From JBBIVP01 sp037439705 [NCBI: bacterium] (GTDB taxonomy: Bacteria > JBBIVP01), in contig JBBIVP010000128.1 in assembly GCA_037439705.1 (NCBI GenBank), positions 1-6,096 of the forward strand: a stretch of DNA of 6,096 bases. The letters run 5' to 3'. Under the pieces are notes generated by a model, which was not told the DNA's origin, did not search any database, and was given only the letters and a program-made list of their open reading frames with translations. Shown here in pieces: positions 1 to 4,391 of the stretch. The position numbers and the translations under genes were made by a program. Each line of letters begins with the position of its first letter. Within the stretch, counting starts at the first letter, position 1.

Positions 1-368
1 AGAAGTACAGGATATGCATCCTCATCAAGAAGAGGAAAACCATCGGAAGAAGAAAGGACAGGGTCAAGAACAACCTTTCCTTTAAAATTTTTAAGGAAAT
101 CCGCAATTTTTTTAACTATGGCTGAATTTCCGAGCATCCCTATTTTTATTCCTGCAATTTTCCCAAACCTTGAGACCTCCTTCAATTGTTTATCAATTAC
201 CTCAGGAGAAAGGTCAAGTTTTCCGCTCACCCTTTTTCCATCCTGAAATGTTAAAGAGGTTATAACGCTCTTTACCTTCCAGCCCATTTTTGAAAATGTC
301 AGGATGTCCCTCAGAATTCCAGCACCACCGCTCGGGTCAAATCCTGCTATGGTTAGAAGAAATTCCAT
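1..368 (-). CDS. thiD: Hydroxymethylpyrimidine/phosphomethylpyrimidine kinase ThiD, 3' part outside window
   Basis: ThiD phosphorylates 4-amino-5-hydroxymethyl-2-methylpyrimidine (HMP) and then HMP phosphate, giving HMP pyrophosphate for thiamine synthesis in the cytoplasm. The 122 visible residues start at ATG 368 and carry the ribokinase-like signatures of the family: IAGFDPSGGAGI at residues 7-18, KIGMLG at 75-80 and VLDPVLSS at 100-107 followed by a Gly and a Leu-Leu pair. The usual VAQNT-like stretch after the first motif reads TFQDGKRV here, a mild divergence. The gene continues past the left edge, so the C-terminal ATP-binding half and catalytic Cys/Gly region are not seen. It overlaps the end of thiE by 16 nt in another frame and has no clear Shine-Dalgarno site, which suggests translational coupling to thiE. 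The pairing with thiE supports the call strongly. Confidence 0.93.
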   Translation of the reverse strand, partial: MEFLLTIAGFDPSGGAGILRDILTFSKMGWKVKSVITSLTFQDGKRVSGKLDLSPEVIDKQLKEVSRFGKIAGIKIGMLGNSAIVKKIADFLKNFKGKVVLDPVLSSSDGFPLLDEDAYPVL

Positions 369-991
369 TTTTTCAGCGCATTAAAAATTTTATCAAGATT
401 TTCTTTTATATTCCCCTTAAATATCCCTGATATCATTGATATTCCTGAAATAGGTAAGTGAAGTAGTTCGTTTATGTTTTCTGAATTTATTCCCCCTATC
501 GCAACAACCGGAATTTTTGAAAACCTGATTACCTCTTCAAGTTTTTCTTTTCCCTGCACTGGCACAGGAATCCCTTTTGTTTCAGTTGGGAAAATTGAGC
601 CAAAGGAGATGTAGTCAGGCCTCAATCCCTTCACTTTTTTAACCTCTTCTAAGGAGTGAACAGAAAGCCCTATGATAAATTTTTTAGGAAGTATTTTTCT
701 TGCAAAATTAACAGGAATGTCATCCTCTCCAAGGTGAACTCCATCCGCGAATGAACACAACGCTACATCAATTCTATCGTTTATTATAAGGATTTTTTTC
801 CATTTTTTTCTTATTCTCAAAGCAATTTCAAAAAATTCCCTATCTGATGAAGGCTTCTTCCAGCGAAGTTGAAGAAAATTTATAGGGAATTTTTTCAAAA
901 TTTTAATGGACGAATCAATATCAGCATTCATTTTCTCTATGTACTCAACATCAATTATTGGGTAGATACCTATTTTCCCAAACTCTATCAC
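353..991 (-). CDS. thiE: Thiamine-phosphate synthase ThiE
   Basis: ThiE joins HMP pyrophosphate to hydroxyethylthiazole phosphate to make thiamine phosphate. From GTG 991 the protein is 212 residues, normal for this TIM-barrel family. Visible signatures are GIYPIID near the N-terminus (E. coli has LGLYPVVD), QLRWK at 41-45, INDRID at 70-75, DGVHLGEDD at 83-91 (Mg/pyrophosphate-binding region), GLSVHS at 108-113, FGSIFPTETK at 130-139 (the conserved T-x-T-K phosphate-binding motif) and VVAIGGI at 162-168. The longest open frame would begin at TTG 1006, but that codon lies inside a near-consensus promoter and has a purine run directly abutting it. GTG 991 sits six bases after TATAAT, which fits a leaderless start, so I prefer it. 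The function is secure; the start is likely but not proven. Confidence 0.93.
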   Translation of the reverse strand: MIEFGKIGIYPIIDVEYIEKMNADIDSSIKILKKFPINFLQLRWKKPSSDREFFEIALRIRKKWKKILIINDRIDVALCSFADGVHLGEDDIPVNFARKILPKKFIIGLSVHSLEEVKKVKGLRPDYISFGSIFPTETKGIPVPVQGKEKLEEVIRFSKIPVVAIGGINSENINELLHLPISGISMISGIFKGNIKENLDKIFNALKKWNFF

Positions 992-997
992 AATATG

Positions 998-1026
998 ATT
1001 ATACAATCTTCCAGATTAGTTATCAA
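998..1026 (-). promoter_or_regulatory. Sigma70-like promoter for leaderless thiE
   Basis: On the minus strand TTGATA (1026-1021) is followed by a 17-bp spacer and TATAAT (1003-998), so 11 of 12 bases match the sigma70 consensus at ideal spacing. Transcription should start about seven bases beyond the -10, which is at or next to the GTG codon at 991. This leaves no 5' leader and hence no room for a TPP riboswitch. No start site has been measured; this is a sequence prediction. Confidence 0.72.
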
Positions 1027-1029
1027 AAT

Positions 1030-1064
1030 TTGTCCAAGTTAAGGACATTTGCAACATTGGACAA
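1030..1064 (-). repeat. 8-bp perfect inverted repeat upstream of the thiE promoter
   Basis: TTGTCCAA at 1030-1037 and TTGGACAA at 1057-1064 are perfect reverse complements separated by 19 nt. On the minus strand the structure lies between the regulator stop codon and the thiE -35 box, four bases from the latter. It could be a weak intrinsic terminator for the upstream gene (only four T residues follow) or a protein-binding site in front of the thiE promoter. A second copy of the GGACA core at 1043-1047 could pair with the 1030-1037 arm as an alternative 5-bp hairpin. Which role applies cannot be told from sequence. Confidence 0.45.
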
Positions 1065-1079
1065 TTCTTTTCTCCACTT

Positions 1080-1121
1080 TTATGGGTCTGTAAAAAATGT
1101 AGCAAATTTTATCTCATCCAT
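1080..1121 (-). other. Doubtful 13-codon ORF downstream of the regulator gene
   Basis: An ATG at 1121 lies 12 nt after the regulator's stop codon, with a GGGG run five bases before it. It opens a 13-codon frame (MDEIKFATFFTDP) ending in TAA at 1082-1080. The same frame continues beyond that single TAA for 18 more sense codons to a TGA at 1025-1023, inside the thiE -35 box. No family is recognisable. In DNA this AT-rich a frame of this size can arise by chance. It may be a non-coding spacer, a tiny peptide or the remnant of a small gene. Confidence 0.15.
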
Positions 1122-1133
1122 TTCTACCCCATT

Positions 1134-1835
1134 TTATTTTTTAACCCCAATTTTGTATTCTTTTATCTTTTTGGTAAGGGTATTTCTGTTAATCCCAAGA
1201 ATTTTTGATGCCTTTACCTTGTTTCCGTTTGCCTTCTCAAGCGCTATTTTAAGAATTATTTTTTCTACTTCACTCACTACGAGATTTATTATCCCTTCTT
1301 CTACTTTTTCAAACCTTTCTATTATTCCATCAAGTTTTGCTCTCAGCACATCTTCCAGTGACACATTTTTAAGTATGTTTGGAAGCTGGTCAACTACTAT
1401 AGCCTTCTTTGATATTCTATCAGAAGCCCCTATATGAAATGCATGTGTAGGTTCATGCCCGAATTCCTTAGCAAGAAGTGCTTTTGAGAAGATGAGGTCA
1501 AGTTTTTCTTCTTCTATTGGTGTTATTAAAAAATCGTTCAGCCCGAACTGTGCAACATCCCTTACGAGTTTCGTGTTTTTCTTTTCAAGGATAAGAACTG
1601 TAAATTTTTCTACATCCTTTAATTCAGAAATTTTTTTAAAAATTTCAACACACCTTTCTCCATCCTTTCCTTCAACAAATATAATGTTAAAACTCCCCTT
1701 AAGGTCTTTTTTGTTAATTTCATCTATTTCTTTTACTGCTTCAAAGGGATATCCTGTCTTTTTTATCAAAGTTTTCATGGTTGAAATAAGCTTTCCTGAA
1801 TCAGAAATGAGATATACCTTCTCACCCGTTTCCAT
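1134..1835 (-). CDS. Transcription regulator: degenerate receiver domain plus Fis-type helix-turn-helix, no AAA+ domain
   Basis: The protein has 233 residues from ATG 1835, which has an AGGAG ribosome site five bases upstream; the longer open frame upstream of this ATG actually covers the zinc-ribbon gene. Residues 5-120 resemble a CheY-like receiver (alternating hydrophobic strands, and a DFLITP segment near 101-106 at the place of the usual D-Y-L-x-K-P). The phosphorylation residues are altered: Glu55 stands where the acceptor Asp is expected, Thr105 replaces the conserved Lys, and the first-strand acidic pair is reduced to SDS. Residues 180-230 form a Fis/NtrC-type C-terminal HTH (KANGNKVKASKILGINRNTL at 201-220). 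The central sigma54-interacting AAA+ domain is absent. It is probably a DNA-binding regulator that does not respond to phosphorylation, perhaps held in an active-like state by Glu. It forms a unit with the preceding zinc-ribbon gene. Target genes are unknown; the divergent Fe-S operon is the nearest candidate. Confidence 0.8.
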   Translation of the reverse strand: METGEKVYLISDSGKLISTMKTLIKKTGYPFEAVKEIDEINKKDLKGSFNIIFVEGKDGERCVEIFKKISELKDVEKFTVLILEKKNTKLVRDVAQFGLNDFLITPIEEEKLDLIFSKALLAKEFGHEPTHAFHIGASDRISKKAIVVDQLPNILKNVSLEDVLRAKLDGIIERFEKVEEGIINLVVSEVEKIILKIALEKANGNKVKASKILGINRNTLTKKIKEYKIGVKK

Positions 1836-1840
1836 ATTGT

Positions 1841-1845
1841 CTCCT
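1841..1845 (-). promoter_or_regulatory. Shine-Dalgarno site deciding the regulator start
   Basis: AGGAG lies five bases before ATG 1835 on the minus strand and overlaps the TAG stop (1846-1844) of the zinc-ribbon gene. It fixes the regulator start at 1835 and links its translation to termination of the upstream gene. Confidence 0.8.
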
Positions 1846-2002
1846 AATAATCCTCGTCCTCTTCTCCTTCTAATTCCTCTTTTCCTTTTTTCACAAGTTT
1901 TATCGGTGTTCCGCAATAGGGGCAAAAAATTGTATCTCCTTCCCTGTCCTGTTCATCAAGAGAGATTTCTGCATCACAGGTTGGGCACTCAATTATTCGC
2001 AT
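1844..2002 (-). CDS. Small LysW-like zinc-ribbon protein, 52 residues
   Basis: This short gene encodes 52 residues from ATG 2002 to TAG. Two CxxC knuckles, Cys6/Cys9 (CPTC) and Cys27/Cys30 (CPYCG), 17 residues apart, form a rubredoxin-type zinc ribbon. The spacing, the D-A-E-I-S-L stretch after the first knuckle, and the strongly acidic tail (EGEEDEDY) resemble LysW/ArgW, the amino-group carrier proteins of lysine and arginine synthesis. Those end in E-D-W-G-E and use the C-terminal Glu as attachment point. This one ends in Tyr and has no lys/arg genes nearby, so a carrier role is unlikely. It may be a zinc- or redox-responsive partner of the regulator that starts 8 nt downstream. There is no Shine-Dalgarno site; a promoter -10 box ends six bases before the ATG, suggesting leaderless translation. 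That the gene is real is well supported by Cys spacing, promoter and spacing to the next gene; its function is unknown. Confidence 0.8.
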   Translation of the reverse strand: MRIIECPTCDAEISLDEQDREGDTIFCPYCGTPIKLVKKGKEELEGEEDEDY

Positions 2003-2008
2003 AGTTCA

Positions 2009-2037
2009 ATTTTATGAACGGAGCAAACATCTTTCAA
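2009..2037 (-). promoter_or_regulatory. Sigma70-like promoter for the zinc-ribbon/regulator unit, leaderless
   Basis: On the minus strand TTGAAA (2037-2032), a 17-bp spacer and TAAAAT (2014-2009) match ten of twelve consensus bases. Six bases separate the -10 from ATG 2002, the same geometry as at thiE, so the transcript should begin at or beside the start codon. The absence of any Shine-Dalgarno site agrees with this. Confidence 0.68.
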
Positions 2038-2051
2038 GCATTTTTTAAAGA

Positions 2052-2065
2052 GGGTTAAATCACCC
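2052..2065. promoter_or_regulatory. Possible operator: short imperfect palindrome in the divergent intergenic region
   Basis: GGGT at 2052-2055 and ACCC at 2062-2065 are inverted about a six-base AT-rich centre, in the middle of the 138-bp region between the divergent zinc-ribbon and nuoE genes. It stands out as the only G/C clusters in an otherwise nearly pure A/T stretch, and lies outside both predicted promoters (15 bases from the minus -35). It could bind the neighbouring regulator, but the arms are only four bases, so chance is a real possibility. Confidence 0.25.
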
Positions 2066-2103
2066 ATTTTAAAAAAATTTAAAGCAAAAATTTATATGAA
2101 TTC

Positions 2104-2131
2104 TTGATAAAATTTTATTTTGAGTTAAAAA
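2104..2131 (+). promoter_or_regulatory. Candidate promoter of the nuoEFG-like operon
   Basis: TTGATA at 2104-2109 (the same -35 hexamer as at thiE) is followed after 16 bp by TAAAAA at 2126-2131, placing the transcript start near 2138, just before the first ATG at 2141. An alternative reading is an extended -10, TG-A-TAAAAT at 2105-2113, with no good -35, giving a leader of about 20-33 bases. The region is so AT-rich that both are tentative. Confidence 0.4.
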
Positions 2132-2140
2132 ATTCTAAAA

Positions 2141-2572
2141 ATGAAGGGAAAAATGAGAAAGTCTATCATTCCTCTTCTTCAGGAAATTCAGAGAAGGGAT
2201 GGGTATATATCAAAAGAAGGAATAAGGGAAATCGCTGAAAAAACAGGTGCAAGTGTTAATGAAATATACGGGATTGCAAGTTTTTATACTCAGTTCAGAT
2301 TTACTCCGCCTGCGAAACACTGCATAAATGTTTGCCTCGGAACAGCCTGTCATGTGAAAGGAGGTTTAAATGTGCTTGAGGCATTTGAAAGGGAATTGAA
2401 AATAAAGGTGGGAGAAATTACTCCGAATGGAGAATTTGAACTGCAAAGGGTGGCATGTGTTGGATGCTGTGCTCTTGCTCCAGTGGTGGTAGTTGATGAG
2501 GAGGTATATCCGAAGAATTCTCCGAGCAGTGTAAAGGAAATCCTTGAGAAATATAAGGGAAAAAATGTCTGA
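2141..2572 (+). CDS. nuoE: NADH dehydrogenase/hydrogenase [2Fe-2S] subunit, NuoE/HymA/HydC type
   Basis: This is the small thioredoxin-like subunit that carries one [2Fe-2S] cluster beside the FMN subunit in complex I NADH modules, NAD-linked formate dehydrogenases and multimeric [FeFe]-hydrogenases. In the 143-residue frame an N-terminal helical region (residues 8-55, with EIYGIASFYTQF) precedes the cluster site: Cys65-x4-Cys70 (CLGTACH) and Cys106-x3-Cys110 (CVGCC followed by ALAP). Cys61 and Cys109 are extra. The length is slightly below the usual 150-165. Two starts compete: ATG 2141 has no ribosome site, while ATG 2153 (M5) has AAGGG four bases upstream, at 2144-2148, almost identical to the site in front of the next gene. 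The shorter 139-residue form is therefore plausible; ATG 2141 would fit a leaderless transcript. The stop overlaps the next start by 8 nt, so the two are co-translated. Confidence 0.92.
   Translation: MKGKMRKSIIPLLQEIQRRDGYISKEGIREIAEKTGASVNEIYGIASFYTQFRFTPPAKHCINVCLGTACHVKGGLNVLEAFERELKIKVGEITPNGEFELQRVACVGCCALAPVVVVDEEVYPKNSPSSVKEILEKYKGKNV
2555..2560 (+). promoter_or_regulatory. Shine-Dalgarno site of the NuoF-like gene
   Basis: AAGGGA lies four bases before ATG 2565, inside the end of nuoE. The same G-run and A-run precede ATG 2153 in nuoE, which supports that codon as the nuoE start. It also argues against TTG 2544 as the start of the NuoF-like gene. Confidence 0.65.
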
Positions 2573-4391
2573 AGAAAAAATTATATTTGTCTGTCAGGGA
2601 ACAGGGTGTGTTTCAAACAAAAGTACTCCCCTTTACAATGCTCTGAAGGAGGAAATTGAGAAGAGGGGAATAAAAAATGTAAAGGTTGATTTTACTGGAT
2701 GTCATGGGTTCTGCGAAAAGGGTCCGCTTGTAATTATAGAGCCGGACGGTATTCTTTATACGCTTGTTAAACCGCATCAGGCAGGAGAAATAATTGAAAA
2801 ACACATCCTCAACGCTCAACTGGTTAAAAATTTTATTTACAGGGACCCGGTTAAGAACGAAGAAATTCCATTATACAAAGATATAGGGTTTTATAAGGGA
2901 CAGACGAGACTCATTCTGAAAAACTGTGGGAATATAAATCCAGAAAGAATTGATGATGCTTTAAAAGTGGGTGCTTATACCGCTTTGAGAAAGGCACTAT
3001 TTGAAATGAAACCAGAGGAGGTGATTGAGGAGATCAAAAAATCAGGCCTCAGGGGAAGAGGAGGGGCAGGTTTCCCGACAGGAATGAAATGGGAAGCCAC
3101 GAGAAGGGCAAAGGGGAAGGAGAAGTACATTATATGTAATGGCGACGAGGGAGACCCAGGAGCATTTATGGACAGGTCTCTCCTTGAAGCGAACCCTCAT
3201 TCTGTAATTGAAGGAATGATAATAGCGGCTTACGCAATAGGTGCAAAGCATGGCTTTATTTATGTTAGGGCAGAATATCCATTGGCAGTTAAGAGGTTGA
3301 GAAAGGCAATAAATGATGCAAGGGAGAGGGGATTCCTTGGAAAATCAATTCTTGGGAAGAAGGGGTTTGATTTTGATATTGAAATAATGGAGGGAGCAGG
3401 CGCATTTGTTTGTGGTGAGGAGACAGCCCTCATCGCATCCCTTGAAGGGAAGAGGGGGATGCCGAGGAAAAGACCACCTTATCCTGCTGAAATGGGATAT
3501 AACGGAAAACCGACAAATATAAACAATGTGAAAACATACGCCTCTGTTCCAGTGATAATAAATAAAGGGGCTGATTATTATGCGAGCATAGGAACTAAAA
3601 CGAGTAAGGGAACAATGGTTTTCGCATTAACTGGAAAAATTAATAATTCTGGGCTCATAGAGGTTCCAATGGGAATAACCCTGAGAAAGATAATATATGA
3701 AATTGGAGGCGGAATCCCTAAAGGTAAAAAATTCAAGGCTGCTCAGACGGGAGGTCCATCAGGTGGGTGCCTTCCAGAGGCATTTCTTGATGTGCCTATA
3801 GATTATGAATCCCTCACATCCGCTGGTTCAATGATGGGTTCAGGAGGAATAATTATTGCAGATGAAGATACATGCATGGTTGATTTTGCAAAATACTTCC
3901 TTGATTTTACACAGAAGGAATCCTGCGGAAAATGCGTGCCCTGCAGGGTCGGAACGAGGCACATGTTTGAGATTTTAACGAGAATAACTCAGGGAAAAGG
4001 GAATGATGGAGACCTTGAACTTCTTGAAAATTTTGCAAAGATAGTCAAGGAAACATCCCTCTGTGGTTTGGGGCAGACTGCTCCAAATCCAGTTCTCACA
4101 ACAATAAGGTATTTCAGAGACGAATACATTGCTCACATAAAAAGAAGGGAATGCCCTGCAAGGGTTTGTAAAGATTTGATTTCATTTTACATTCTTCCTG
4201 AAAAATGTGTCGGCTGTCTTCTCTGCCTCAAAAACTGCCCCACTGGTGCAATAAGTGGGGGATTGAAGAAGGTTCACATTATAAATCAGGAAAAGTGTGT
4301 GAAATGTGGGGTATGCTATGATGTATGTCCACCAAAGGTGAGTGCTGTTGTGAGACTTACAGGAGAAGAAAGGAGGAAGGTCGGTGCCTGA
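2565..4391 (+). CDS. nuoF: NADH-binding FMN/Fe-S subunit, NuoF/HydB/HymB type with N- and C-terminal Fe-S domains
   Basis: The 608-residue protein should oxidise or reduce NAD(P)(H) at FMN and pass electrons to Fe-S clusters. Domains in order: a thioredoxin-like [2Fe-2S] domain (Cys10, Cys15, Cys46, Cys50); the NuoF core with GLRGRGGAGFPTG at 161-173 and NGDEGDPGAFMDR at 192-204 for FMN/NADH; an SLBB region (about 350-435); the N3-type [4Fe-4S] site Cys454-x2-Cys457-x2-Cys460 plus Cys500; and a C-terminal 2[4Fe-4S] ferredoxin (Cys548, 551, 554, 558 and Cys578, 581, 584, 588). Canonical complex I NuoF is about 430-450 residues and lacks both added domains. This layout matches HydB of electron-bifurcating [FeFe]-hydrogenases, HymB and related NAD-reducing subunits. 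An upstream TTG in frame at 2544 is rejected: ATG 2565 has AAGGGA four bases before it and overlaps nuoE by only 8 nt. No FMN or cluster residue appears missing. Confidence 0.95.
   Translation: MSEEKIIFVCQGTGCVSNKSTPLYNALKEEIEKRGIKNVKVDFTGCHGFCEKGPLVIIEPDGILYTLVKPHQAGEIIEKHILNAQLVKNFIYRDPVKNEEIPLYKDIGFYKGQTRLILKNCGNINPERIDDALKVGAYTALRKALFEMKPEEVIEEIKKSGLRGRGGAGFPTGMKWEATRRAKGKEKYIICNGDEGDPGAFMDRSLLEANPHSVIEGMIIAAYAIGAKHGFIYVRAEYPLAVKRLRKAINDARERGFLGKSILGKKGFDFDIEIMEGAGAFVCGEETALIASLEGKRGMPRKRPPYPAEMGYNGKPTNINNVKTYASVPVIINKGADYYASIGTKTSKGTMVFALTGKINNSGLIEVPMGITLRKIIYEIGGGIPKGKKFKAAQTGGPSGGCLPEAFLDVPIDYESLTSAGSMMGSGGIIIADEDTCMVDFAKYFLDFTQKESCGKCVPCRVGTRHMFEILTRITQGKGNDGDLELLENFAKIVKETSLCGLGQTAPNPVLTTIRYFRDEYIAHIKRRECPARVCKDLISFYILPEKCVGCLLCLKNCPTGAISGGLKKVHIINQEKCVKCGVCYDVCPPKVSAVVRLTGEERRKVGA
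4371..4376 (+). promoter_or_regulatory. Shine-Dalgarno site fixing a GTG start
   Basis: A perfect AGGAGG lies seven bases before GTG 4384, within the last codons of the NuoF-like gene. It identifies GTG as the start of the third subunit gene and indicates efficient translation despite the non-ATG codon. Confidence 0.85.

Noticed and set aside
992-1133. TPP riboswitch upstream of thiE
   Set aside because: A CTAATCTGGA-like string was noticed, but the CTGAGA element and the rest of the THI box are absent, and the predicted transcript begins at the GTG codon.
958-1437. 159-codon plus-strand frame
   Set aside because: Antisense to thiE's 5' end and the regulator; rich in Phe/Ser/Ile as expected for the complement of a Lys/Glu-rich AT-rich gene, with no recognisable motif or ribosome site.
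1836-1925. N-terminal extension of the regulator to 263 residues
   Set aside because: The added Arg-rich residues are an out-of-frame reading of the zinc-ribbon gene; ATG 1835 has a proper ribosome site.
1844-2002. Assignment of the zinc-ribbon protein as a true LysW/ArgW amino-group carrier
   Set aside because: It ends in Tyr and lacks the terminal E-D-W-G-E needed for substrate attachment, and no lysine or arginine synthesis genes are present.
1492-2004. 170-codon plus-strand frame
   Set aside because: Antisense to the regulator and the zinc-ribbon gene, both well supported by motifs and start signals.
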